NCBI GenBank assembly: GCA_963575745.1 | Contig: CAUYUJ010013980.1 | Span: 1-64,000 of the forward strand | Source: Prorocentrum cordatum | Taxonomy: Eukaryota > Sar > Dinophyceae > Prorocentrales > Prorocentraceae | Length of the DNA stretch: 64,000 nt | Direction: 5' to 3' | In this document: in pieces, positions 10,633-19,654 of the stretch | How the letters are laid out: the number at the start of each line of letters is the position of its first letter | How positions within the stretch are numbered: position 1 is the stretch's first letter | Translations under genes and position numbers: made by a program | The notes under the pieces: generated by a model | The model's input: only the letters and a program-made list of their open reading frames with translations | What the model was told of the DNA's origin: nothing | Database searches by the model: none

Positions 10633-13600
10633 ATGACGCAGTGCAAAAGCTTTTTCCCGCGCACGACGTGGCTCGTAGATCGCGCAGTAGTGTTGTGCCA
10701 AGGTTTTTTGAAAAAACGCGACATGCCGCGAGCAGGGAGGAGGAACATGACAGGGTGCTTGCACGGGCCCATGAACGAAGAGAACCTGAACGGAACGCTG
10801 CCAGCGATGCTAAGCGGCGCGGTGGGGTTGAATTTTAACAGCGATTTGCAGATCCCGTACAGGTTCCCAGTGACGGAAGCGACGCACGACAGTTGTGTGT
10901 GCGAAGAGCGATGCTGGGAGACGGATCGACCCGTAGACATGGTTCTGGCAGCGCAACGAGCGCAGAATGCAGCAGCGGGGTATGCGGCGGACTATCAGTG
11001 CAAGCGGTGTGCCCCGTCGTTCAACGAGGTGAGGGAGATCAAAAAGGGCCACCACGCGCTGGCGGAGCAGACGAAGGACAGGACCGCGGCGTACCGAGCG
11101 AACAGGCACATGAAGAGGTTTCTCAGTGACATGTACGGGAGAGGCGTGGTGCGGTCAGCGCAGGAGAGTGCGAATCTGCGAGCGTACCGAGACCCTAGAG
11201 ACGTGACTGGTGCCGAGAGTATCAAGACTGCGAAGACAGCTATGATCCCGGGAGCGGAAGCCGTACGAATGGCGGAGCAGATCTGTGCAGACGGCGTCGA
11301 CGTTGCCGTGTCGGCGTCGGGGATTCTGGAAGCGGACAAACGCGAAGGGTCGAAAAAGGTTCGAATTGTGTCTAAGAGTCCAGTGTACCTGTATGGCATG
11401 CGGCCGGTGGACGCTCCTGGTGCGCCCGACTTGGCACACCTATCGTTGTATGAGTTCCTGCGGTATTGGCGCATCGAGTTGGCTGCATTTCCCCGTACCG
11501 GAGCAGAGGTAGCAGCTGCGGCCAGCAACGATTACCAAGCGCAACTGACGCAATCCGGAATTCAGAAGGTTCGCGATGCCGACCAGGAGAGAGCGAATCC
11601 CGACGCGGATGGGGCACGGCCGGGAGCCCAGCTGAAAGCCGGAGTGGATTATGTGATAAAGGACGAATGGGGTAGTTATTCCTGGGTGCCGTTTCCGGAT
11701 GTTCCGGAACTGGAAACCTTGAGACACACGTGGGTGTTGGTGCGGAACGAGCGCCCGAGGAACCCAAGTTTTCATGGGGCGCCGCAGCCGAAACACGGAA
11801 CGGGGGAGGAGGAAAGAAACGGGCTCTTGTTGATGGTATATTTCAGGGCGTTTACACTTCTTGACGATGTCGATTGTGGAGTACCGCACCTGCGCGATTT
11901 CCGCGGAGCGCAAGGGTCGTGGGCGGAGGCCTCGTTAGAGTGGTTAAAGAACGGCATGCCATGTGAAGAAACTAAGAGGTACGTGCAGAACTACATGGGC
12001 GTGGTGGACTTGCGACCAGTGACGGACGAAGATCTAGTCAAGCACGAGGACGAGCTGTACAGCGACGAAGAACTGGATCCGAGAATTGTCGACGCGGCGA
12101 CCAGGCGTAAGACGCACGTGGGAGGCGCGTCCATGGAGAAAGAGGACAGGCGGACAAATGTAGACGCGGAGTGCGAAAAGGAGAAGAGCCGGGAGGCCAC
12201 GGCCAGGGGCGACGCCGTGTGGGGCGAGATTCCGAGTCGAAAGAGTGGAAAGCGCAAGAAGCGCGGAGGGGACGGCGTGTTGAGGTGGGATGACGCGGCA
12301 GTGCAGAAAGCGCAAGCGGTGGCGGCGGCGTCGAGGGCCGCAGAAGGCAGCGGCGCGGGCGGAGAGGAAGGTGCCCCAGAGGTGGTGGCGGCCAAGAAAG
12401 CAACGGCGTCAAGCGTGCGGAAGTGGAGAAAAGGGCTTGCGGATAGCGGGTTAAACGCGGGACAGCGTAGCGTCGTGGAGAAGGTGGCAGATCGAGTGTT
12501 GGCGCAAGAATTCGGGAGGACCGCGAGCGGCAAGAAAACAGACCAGAGTCTTTCTGTTATGCAGCCCCTCGTATGGATGTTGCATGGTGGCCCAGGGACC
12601 GGGAAAAGCTTCGTCGTAGACAAGATCCGGAAGGGGCTGTTCGAAAAGGAGCTGGGGTGGACGCACGGCATAGATTTCCAGGTGGCAGCGTTGCAGGCCA
12701 CAAACGCGTCAGCACTCGACGGGAATACGATTCACAGTGCATTTGGGCTCGGTGTGAACAAAACGAAAGAGAAAAAGGACGCGGCGGGCGATGCCAGCGC
12801 AGAGACGAAGAAGAAAACGAAGAAAGAGCAAGCGGTGCAGCGTATGTCACAGTGGAAGTGGCTGATTGTAGACGAGGTGAGCATGGTCAGCGCGAACTTC
12901 ATGGCAGAGCTTGACTCACACTTGCGGTCGTGCATGTCAGCTGCAAGCGACACGAGGGTAGGTGGAGACGGCGTGGCCAGGCCGTTCGGGGGCGTGAATG
13001 TGCTGTTCTGCGAGGACTTCTATCAATTGGAGCCGCCATCGGGGACGGCCATCAATGCGCTTCCCACGTCGTATTTGAAAAACGCGAGGCAGTACGCGCC
13101 AGGTGCCACGGAGGACCACGGGCAGTATATCTTTTGGGGCGCTGGAGGCGAAGGAGCAGTGCAGGGCATGACAGAGTTGACGGAGTGCAAGCGCGTGGAG
13201 GATCAAGACGACTGGTTTCTCGGAGTGCAGGACGAGTTCCGCCGAGGGGCGTTGTCTGAACGCACGCACAATTTTTTACATGGCAGACCGACGGAGGTGC
13301 CGGGGTCGTGGGTGAACGGTGCACCGTTGTGCGGGAACACGCGTTGTCTCGAAGACATGGAGGCAATTGCGAGGCAAAACGAGCTCGAATGTGACGCTTG
13401 CAAAGCTGAGCGGGAAAAGAGAAAGCTCGTTGCGACATCGCCAGAAGACGCGCGGTTTCGGGAGGAGAAATTCCTTGATGTTGTCGCCATTTATGCGAAC
13501 CAAGACATTCGTTGCCACGTGGGGAAGCAGAGAGCTGTGCAATGGGCATCGCAGCGAGGAGAACAGCTGCTGTGGGTCGCAGCGAGGGACCGCCCTTGCC

Positions 13601-15213
13601 ATGGGGGAGAACAGCGGCGGCCGTACACGGTGGAGGATAAGATACGTTGGCTGGGGTACCACGAGAAGGAGTGCGCATGCTTGCCTGGGTGGCTGCCGCT
13701 GGCCAAAGGGATGCCCGTGGCTCTGGGGGATCACTTGGATCGGTCGAAGAAACAGCTCCTGCGGGGGCGTACAGCCACGATCCATGGATGGGCCCTGCAC
13801 AAGGACGAGGTCGTGGGAGATGAAGACGAGGAGGTCTTGTCGCATATGCCGAAAATGATTGTGTTGGATTTCAATACGAAGGAGTGGCACCTGCCCGGGT
13901 GGGAGCCGGGGCTGTATCCGATCTTCCCCTCGAATGGTCGGCAATGGTTCTTGGATGGGTATCGGAAGCACCCTGTGTTGAGTGTGAAACGCACCCAGTT
14001 TATGATAACCCCGGCTTTGGCAGTAACGGCGCACTCCGCGCAGGGCCGGACCATGGGAGCAGTGATAGCGGACCTTGAAAGAGGGCGCGGCGTGAGTTGG
14101 ATGTCAAGTTACGTTGCCATCACTCGCGTGCGCAGACGGGAGAATCTGCTGATTTTCCGGCCGTTTGACAGGAGGCCGCGCAACGCAGGTGAGATGCCAG
14201 GCACGAAGAAACTTTTGCAGGTACTACGAGGGGAGAGCGTGGATTGGGATGAGTGGGAGGCGGAGTTGATGCCAAGAGACCAGTGCGAGCGCTGCCGGCG
14301 GAGGTTGCTGGTAGAGGCGTTCTCGAAGTACGAGTTCCAGAGGAAGGAAAGGCCAGCGTTCTGCAAAGAGTGCACGGAAGAGATGAAGAACGCCGACGAG
14401 AAATGGCGCACCACGTGCAGAGGGTGGGCAACGAGAGCGGAAGGTGAAGATGCGACGCGGCACGGTGACGATCGGAGTGGGGGTGCAGCGGCCGGCGGCG
14501 GGGAGCCAAGAAGGGTTCGGACAATGTATTGCGCGAAGTGCAGCCATGTCAAAGCCAAGCAGAAGTCGCGGAGCGGCAACGCGAAGTGGGTCGAGTGCGT
14601 CGGCAAGGTGCGATGTACGAACGGTAAGTGCCTGTCGCTGTATGACGCAAAGGCGGATATGTCGGAGGCTCAGAAGAAGCAGAACGCAGCGGGCCAGAGG
14701 TTGTGTCGGAAATGCGCCGCCGAACGTCAGAGGACGACGCTAGTGTCGAATAACAGGAAACGCGCGATCACATTGCGGTGTTCGAACAGCGACTGCCTGT
14801 CTGAGTTCCAAGAGGAGGCGGGGGTGTCCGAAGCTCAGAAGAAGCACAAAGCAGCAGGGGAGAGGTTGTGTCGGAAATGCGCGGAAGAACGAGATAGGGC
14901 GACGCGCGAGTCGAATAATGAGAAACGGAAAGCCGAGGCGGACGCGAAGCCGCTGACGTGCGCGGCGTGCGGAGGAACGTTCTCGGACACGAGACATTTG
15001 ACGCCTAACCAAGTGGAACATCATCGAAAGACGAAAGGAGCCAAAGTGGTGTGCGGAGGCTGCAAGGAACTCGGGTTCACAGCTCGCAGTTGCCAGGCGT
15101 ATCTGTGCAGCGGCGCGTGCAAGAGAAGACTACCGAAGTCGGCGTTACCCGACCCGCACAATGTCCCGCGCGACGCAAAGAAAGGCACCCTGAAGTGCAA
15201 CACCTGCAAATGA
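10633..15213 (+). CDS. Helitron Rep C-terminal part and PIF1-type helicase
   Basis: This is the second half of the Helitron protein, counted from ATG 10633 (1,526 aa), though the frame is open from the TAG at 10582. YAADYQCK places the Rep catalytic tyrosines at 117 and 121 and the conserved Lys at 124. A superfamily 1 PIF1-like helicase follows: Walker A GGPGTGKS at 652-659, Walker B VDEVSM with Asp 747, TAHSAQGRTM with His 1134, and the YVAITR arginine motif near 1164. Known Helitron helicases unwind DNA after Rep nicks it. The tail is Cys-rich: DQCERC and MYCAKC pairs, two 55-residue repeats starting at 1327 and 1382 (RCxNxxC ... LCRKCA), and further CxxC pairs near the end, probably zinc-binding. 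The last codons are TGC AAA TGA. No other stop or frameshift was seen. Confidence 0.88.
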   Translation: MTQCKSFFPRTTWLVDRAVVLCQGFLKKRDMPRAGRRNMTGCLHGPMNEENLNGTLPAMLSGAVGLNFNSDLQIPYRFPVTEATHDSCVCEERCWETDRPVDMVLAAQRAQNAAAGYAADYQCKRCAPSFNEVREIKKGHHALAEQTKDRTAAYRANRHMKRFLSDMYGRGVVRSAQESANLRAYRDPRDVTGAESIKTAKTAMIPGAEAVRMAEQICADGVDVAVSASGILEADKREGSKKVRIVSKSPVYLYGMRPVDAPGAPDLAHLSLYEFLRYWRIELAAFPRTGAEVAAAASNDYQAQLTQSGIQKVRDADQERANPDADGARPGAQLKAGVDYVIKDEWGSYSWVPFPDVPELETLRHTWVLVRNERPRNPSFHGAPQPKHGTGEEERNGLLLMVYFRAFTLLDDVDCGVPHLRDFRGAQGSWAEASLEWLKNGMPCEETKRYVQNYMGVVDLRPVTDEDLVKHEDELYSDEELDPRIVDAATRRKTHVGGASMEKEDRRTNVDAECEKEKSREATARGDAVWGEIPSRKSGKRKKRGGDGVLRWDDAAVQKAQAVAAASRAAEGSGAGGEEGAPEVVAAKKATASSVRKWRKGLADSGLNAGQRSVVEKVADRVLAQEFGRTASGKKTDQSLSVMQPLVWMLHGGPGTGKSFVVDKIRKGLFEKELGWTHGIDFQVAALQATNASALDGNTIHSAFGLGVNKTKEKKDAAGDASAETKKKTKKEQAVQRMSQWKWLIVDEVSMVSANFMAELDSHLRSCMSAASDTRVGGDGVARPFGGVNVLFCEDFYQLEPPSGTAINALPTSYLKNARQYAPGATEDHGQYIFWGAGGEGAVQGMTELTECKRVEDQDDWFLGVQDEFRRGALSERTHNFLHGRPTEVPGSWVNGAPLCGNTRCLEDMEAIARQNELECDACKAEREKRKLVATSPEDARFREEKFLDVVAIYANQDIRCHVGKQRAVQWASQRGEQLLWVAARDRPCHGGEQRRPYTVEDKIRWLGYHEKECACLPGWLPLAKGMPVALGDHLDRSKKQLLRGRTATIHGWALHKDEVVGDEDEEVLSHMPKMIVLDFNTKEWHLPGWEPGLYPIFPSNGRQWFLDGYRKHPVLSVKRTQFMITPALAVTAHSAQGRTMGAVIADLERGRGVSWMSSYVAITRVRRRENLLIFRPFDRRPRNAGEMPGTKKLLQVLRGESVDWDEWEAELMPRDQCERCRRRLLVEAFSKYEFQRKERPAFCKECTEEMKNADEKWRTTCRGWATRAEGEDATRHGDDRSGGAAAGGGEPRRVRTMYCAKCSHVKAKQKSRSGNAKWVECVGKVRCTNGKCLSLYDAKADMSEAQKKQNAAGQRLCRKCAAERQRTTLVSNNRKRAITLRCSNSDCLSEFQEEAGVSEAQKKHKAAGERLCRKCAEERDRATRESNNEKRKAEADAKPLTCAACGGTFSDTRHLTPNQVEHHRKTKGAKVVCGGCKELGFTARSCQAYLCSGACKRRLPKSALPDPHNVPRDAKKGTLKCNTCK

Positions 15214-16415
15214 TGCCGAATCGGGCGCGCGTACTGGGGGGAAAAAGGAAAACGGGGACAGGGGAATGCGGGATGGGGCGGAGGAGACAGGGGAGAAGCA
15301 TCGAAAATGACGAAGTGAAGCGGGCCAGGTTCACAAGAGGAGGGGGACGAGGAGGAGTGGGCCGAGGAGAGGGTGGAGGAGGAGGAGGAGGAGGAGGAGG
15401 GGGACACTGAGATGAGGCTCTGGGTTATGGTCTATGTGTGAGAGGTTCTTGTATGTGTATCGGGATTTGGCGGCGCGCCTTTCGGGGGCCTCTGGACAGC
15501 AGTTTTGCATCCACTGGGGGGCCGAGGTGGAAAAGGCGGGTGAGGAGGAGGAGGAGGGGGACACGGAGGAAATGATCTGGGTCATGGATTATGGGTTCTG
15601 AGCCTTGGGAGCGCGAATCCCGCTTGTGCGGTGATCGCTGGGATCTCTTGCGGGGCTTCTCGCGGGACTCTTGGAGGCAGTTTCGAAGCCTGTTGGGGGC
15701 CGTTAACATCATCGAAAGACGAAAGGAGCCAAAGTGGTGTGCGGAGGCTGCAAGGAACTCGGGTTCACAGCTCGCAGTTGCCAGGCGTATCTGTGCAGCG
15801 GCGCGTGCAAGAGAAGACTACCGAAGTCGGCGTTCCCCGACCCGCACGAGAGCAGCGATGCACCAATGAAGGCACTCATGAAGTGCAAACCTTGCAAATG
15901 ATGCCGAATCGCAGAATCGGGCGCGCGCCGTCGCTGGCGCCGTACTGGGGGAAAAACGAAGGCCCGGACAGGGGGAATTGCGGGATGGGCGGAGGTGCAG
16001 GGGAGGATCGAAAATGGACGTAGTGAAGCGGGGCCAGGTTCACAAGAGCGAGGGGGACGAGGAGGAGTGGGCCGAGGTGAGGGTGGAGGAGGAGGAGGGG
16101 AGGTGGAGGGGGGGACACTGAGAGGAGGCTCTGGGTTATGGTCTTTGGGTGAGAGGTTCTTGTATGTGTATCGGAATTTCGCGGCACTCCTTTCGGGGGC
16201 CTCTGGAAAGCAGTTTTGACGCCACTGGGGGGCCGACGTGGACAAGGCGGGTGAGGGGGGGGAGGAGGGGGACGCGGAGGAAATGTTCTGGGTCATGGTT
16301 TTGGAATTCTTCGCCTCGGGAGCGCGAATCCCGCTTGTGCGATGATCGGCTGGGGATCTCTTGCGGGGCCTTCCCAGCGGGACTCTTGGAGGCAGTTTTC
16401 GAAGCCTGTTGGGTC
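15018..16415 (+). repeat. Tandem duplication of the Helitron 3' end, two ~690-bp copies
   Basis: Copy 1 (15018-15705) begins inside the helicase frame and holds its last ~65 codons, the stop and the 3' flank. Copy 2 (15706 to about 16415) repeats it in order with scattered substitutions and small indels. Shared landmarks are ACATCATCGAAAGACG, ACCGAAGTCGGCGTT, the GGA-rich tract, GAGAGGTTCTTGTATGTGTA, GGGAGCGCGAATCCCGCTTG and GACTCTTGGAGGCAGTTT. Copy 2 therefore carries an orphan end of the coding sequence. Confidence 0.9.
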
Positions 16416-17075
16416 GGGCCGTTTTGAGGCTGTTTTGAAGCCTATTGGGGCTCTTGGGGCCTCTTGGGGGCGTCTTTGAGGCCTCTTTGGGGTCTCTTGT
16501 GGCGTCTACGGCGTCTTGGGGCGGTTTGGCTCGGATTGTCCTGTTCGGGTCCCCCTCTTGGGGCCCCTCTTGGTGGCCGTCTTGGGGCCTATTGGACCGT
16601 CTTGGAGCCTCTTGTGCTGTCGTGGCGCCCTCGTGGGCCGACTTAGGCGCTCCTCTTGGGGGTTTCTGAGGCCGTCTTGGGCCCAGGTCTTGGGGTGCTT
16701 GCTCTTGGGTCTTGGCCCGTCTTCAACACCGTGAGGGGGCCCGACAAGCGGAAATGCCAAAATGTCCGTTTCCCCAGAGGAATTTGACGATTTTCGGCTC
16801 TTCGGCCCTTCTGAGGACTGCGCTTGGAGGCATCTTGGGCCGTATCGGAGGCCTCTTGGCTCGTCTTGGAGCCATCTTGGCCGTCTGGGAGCGCTCGTTT
16901 GGTGTCTCGGGGCCCTGGTGGGCTGTCTGGGAGACGTCTTGGGGGCTTCGTGGCCCGTCTTGAGCCCCTTTTGGGCCCAAAAGAGCCCCGTGAACCGCTC
17001 GTGGGGGGCCCGGGGGGGGGGTCCGCCAGGGGGGGGTCGAATCGCCGGTTTGGGGTCCCTGGGGGGGGACTTATA
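16416..17075. repeat. Degenerate CGTCTTGGGGCC short-period array
   Basis: The sequence repeats GCCTCTTGGGG, CGTCTTGGGGCC and close variants every 15-30 bp. Similar arrays occur at 27480-27630 and 32640-33120, and a CCTCCTGGGG version at 57580-58850. Open frames (Gly/Leu/Trp rich) follow the repeat and I do not regard them as genes. Confidence 0.7.
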
Positions 17076-17099
17076 GGGGAGGGGAACTTATTCTCACAC

Positions 17100-17410
17100 G
17101 CCTAGAGACCCACAAGGGGTAGGCGGACTTGTTTTTTTCCTGTCTATGCTAGACATCCGCTGGGCGACGAGGTCGCGTGTGAAACCAAGCGTTCGGTAGA
17201 GACATCCTCAACAAAATCTGGCGCTAGTCCTCTGCCTGGGCGACCTAGGCGTGAAACAACCAAAGCGTCTCGCTCGAGACATCCTCAGACCTGGGCACGT
17301 GAAAACAAGCATGTACTTGAGAGATCTCTTTCTGATTTCAGGTACACTAGGAGAGGACAATCTCATAACACAATCAAGCGTTTCGCTCGAGACTCGCAGT
17401 ATTTTCTGAA
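17100..17410. repeat. ~70-bp satellite with GAGACATCCTCA core, first block
   Basis: Units contain GCTAGACATCCGC, TGGGCGACCT, ACGTGAAAACAAGCG and GCTCGAGACATCCTCA. Most carry a short perfect hairpin (GTCTCG, CT, CGAGAC). The same array resumes at 18350. The segment at about 17288-17393 closely matches 18636-18737. Confidence 0.8.
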
Positions 17411-17509
17411 AAACTTGGAACACCCTTGGTTTTCTCGGAAAGAGAGGAATATAGAAATGTAAGGCATTGCAACATTTCAAAGACTCCTGATTGGGCGACG
17501 GGCACATGC

Positions 17510-18345
17510 AATGCTGAATGTATCGATGATGATGTACTGTGCCGAGGGCTGTGCTGTGCTACGCCGTGCTGAACTGCGATGTGCCATGCCGCGAGTGTGC
17601 TCTATATAGCGTTGTGGATCGAGTCCTCCCTGGCATTCGGGTCCTCACCGAACTGATCTGGAGCGTAAGCTCGAGCTGCCTGAGCAGATGGTAGCTGCCC
17701 CAGAACCAATCGACAGAGGGAACATGCCAGGAGGACGCGCCGCGGAACGTCCCAAGGGACGCGCCAGGCGACGTGCCGGGGGACGTGCCATGGGGACGCA
17801 CCGCGGGGCGTGCCAAGGGGACGCGCTACGGAACGTGCCAATGGACGTGCCGAGGGGCGCGCCAGGGGACGCGCCGCGCGACGTGCCAAGTGGACTCGCC
17901 ACGGAACGCGCCAAGGTGCATAGTTGAGTGTATCGATTTTGATGTACCGTGCCGACGGCTGTGCTGTGCTGGGCCGTGCTGAACTGCGATGTGCCACGCC
18001 GCGATTGTGCTCTATATAGCGTTGTGGATCGAGTCATCCCTGGCATCCGAGTCCTCACCGAACTGATCTGGATCGTAAGCTCGAGCTGCCTGAGCTCGAC
18101 AGAGGGAACATACCAGGAGGACGCGCCGCAGGACGTCCCAAGGGACGCGCAAGGCGACGTGACAGGGGGCGTGCCATGGGCACGCACCGCGGGACGTGCC
18201 AAGGGGACGCGCTACGGAACGTGCCAATGGACGTGCACCGCGCGACGTGCCAGGGGGACTCGCCACGGGACGCTCCGCGGAACGTGCCAGACAACATGCC
18301 AGGCTGCAATGCTAAGGGTATCGATGTTGATGTACCATGCCGAGG
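17510..18345 (+). repeat. Two ~410-bp tandem copies carrying a GGGACGTGCC minisatellite
   Basis: Copy 1 starts near 17520 (TATCGATGATGATGTACTG) and copy 2 near 17931 (TATCGATTTTGATGTACCG). Both share TGCTCTATATAGCGTTGTGG, CTCACCGAACTGATCTGG and GTAAGCTCGAGCTGCCTGAG, then a run of 12-13-bp GGGACGTGCCAA-type units. A third start appears at 18317. TGCTCTATATAGCG contains a TATATA string, but there is no supporting evidence for a promoter. Confidence 0.85.
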
Positions 18346-18795
18346 GCTGTGCTATGCCTGGGCGACCTGGACACGTGAAAACACGCGTTTCGCTAAAAAC
18401 GTTGTCAGCACATCCTCATGCTAGACATCAGCCTGGGCAACCTGGACACGTGCAAACGAGCGTCTCGCTCGAGACATCCTCAACAAATGCTCATGCTAGA
18501 CATCCGCCTGGGCGACCTGGACATGTGAAAATAAGCCTCTGGTTCGAGACATCCTCAACAAATCCTCATGCTAGACATCTGTCTGGGCCACCTGGAGGCG
18601 TGAAACCAAGCGTCTCGCTCGAGACATCCTCAAGACCTGGGCACGTGAAAACAAGCAATCCACTTGAGAGATCCTCAGAATTCAGGTCCCCAGGAGAGGA
18701 CAATCTACAACACAAAACAAGCGTTTCGCTCGAGACATCCTCAATCAATTCTGAAAAACAAGCGTTTCACTCGAGACATCCTCAAATTTTAATTC
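18346..18795. repeat. ~70-bp satellite with GAGACATCCTCA core, second block
   Basis: This block has about six units with CCTGGGCGACCTGGACACGTG, AAACAAGCGTCTCGCTCG and GACATCCTCAACAAATCCTC. On the minus strand the core reads GAGGATGTCTCGAGCGAAAC, nearly identical to the core of the 58.9-59.4 kb array. Confidence 0.85.
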
Positions 18796-19065
18796 GCGGG
18801 CCCTACGCGACCTCGTTATTTATAGCAAAAGAAATTCGCCGGCCCTACAGCCGTCAAAACCGGGGGGAAACAAAACTAAAAGAGAACCCTGGGCCTTTGC
18901 CCTTTCCGGGAACAAGCGTTTCGCTAGGGACATCCTCAAATTTTTATTCGCCGGCCCTACGCGACCTCGTTATTTATCGCAAAAGAAATTCGCCAGCCCT
19001 ACAGCCGTCAGATCCGGGGGCAAACCTCTAAAAGAGAACCCTGGGCCCACGCCCTTTCCGGGAAA
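18757..19065 (+). repeat. Tandem duplication, two ~153-bp copies
   Basis: Copies at about 18757-18911 and 18912-19064 share CAAGCGTTTC, GACATCCTCAAATTTT, CCCTACGCGACCTCGTTATT, GCAAAAGAAATTCGCC and AAAAGAGAACCCTGGGCC. Each begins with the end of a satellite unit, so the duplication arose from or within the array. Confidence 0.85.
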
Positions 19066-19640
19066 AACTTCCCGGAGCCCATGGGGCCCGCCGGAAGCCC
19101 GCTTAATTTTCGGAATTGGGTCGAGGCATTTTAAGATTTCTCAGGACTGATGACTGAGGCTCAAGGGTTTAGGCGAAGGACCTGAGGACACACCCACTCC
19201 GTGCGCAGAGGCACGGTTGTGGATATTTTTTATGATCGCATTTTCGGCTGTATGGTTCAGATTCTGTAATTCCGATTTGGCCATCTGTGTCCCCGAGGAC
19301 ACTTCAGCCGGCCGATAGAATGTGAATTTCCGCAACGGGAAGGGCATGGTGGGACGGGTGGGATGTCAGATGTGGCGCGAGCGCGCTTAGCCTTTTCTGT
19401 CCCCCTCCGTCAACCCCCCTCCTTCTTTTCCTCCCCCTCCTCCCCTCCTCTCTGAGAGTCCCAGCCCCTTCCGGAGGACCCTTTTTTCGCTCCGAGCCGT
19501 CTTCTTGATGGACCCTTGGGCCCGAAAACTCATACACGAGTGTTGAAAACTGCAGAAGACCCTCATTTGGATTTTCCCTCGATTTTCGAGCCTCGATCGC
19601 CGCTGAGCCTCTCTCCCCTCCGAGGACGGAGCTCTCCGAG
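19066..19640. other. Spacer without recognised gene
   Basis: This is single-copy-looking sequence. I see no domain-bearing frame. The C/T-rich part at about 19398-19470 gives an Arg/Gly-rich open frame on the minus strand that I do not trust. Confidence 0.45.
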
Positions 19641-19654
19641 GGGCTTCACCCAAG

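Larger units (their letters stand above)
4444..16415 (+). mobile_element. Helitron-type rolling-circle transposon (ends not defined)
   Basis: Rep HUH, Y2 and PIF1 helicase motifs in the usual order identify an autonomous-type Helitron. I could not place the 5' TC end or the 3' hairpin and CTRR end, so the span is minimal on the left and set by the 3' duplication on the right. The coding part is less GC-rich and far more complex than the satellites around it. Confidence 0.75.

Noticed and set aside
17595-17625. TATATAGCG as a TATA box for a transcription unit
   Set aside because: It is repeated in both copies of a duplicated satellite block, with no coding sequence downstream.
17100-18795. 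CRISPR-like array of short palindromic repeats
   Set aside because: The whole units are similar, there are no unique spacers, no cas genes are present and the context is eukaryotic.
19141-19195. CTGATGA at 19147 followed by GAA, flanked by a CTCAGG/CCTGAG stem, as a hammerhead ribozyme
   Set aside because: The GAAA core box and a proper stem II are missing and the strand order of stems I and III does not fit; likely chance.
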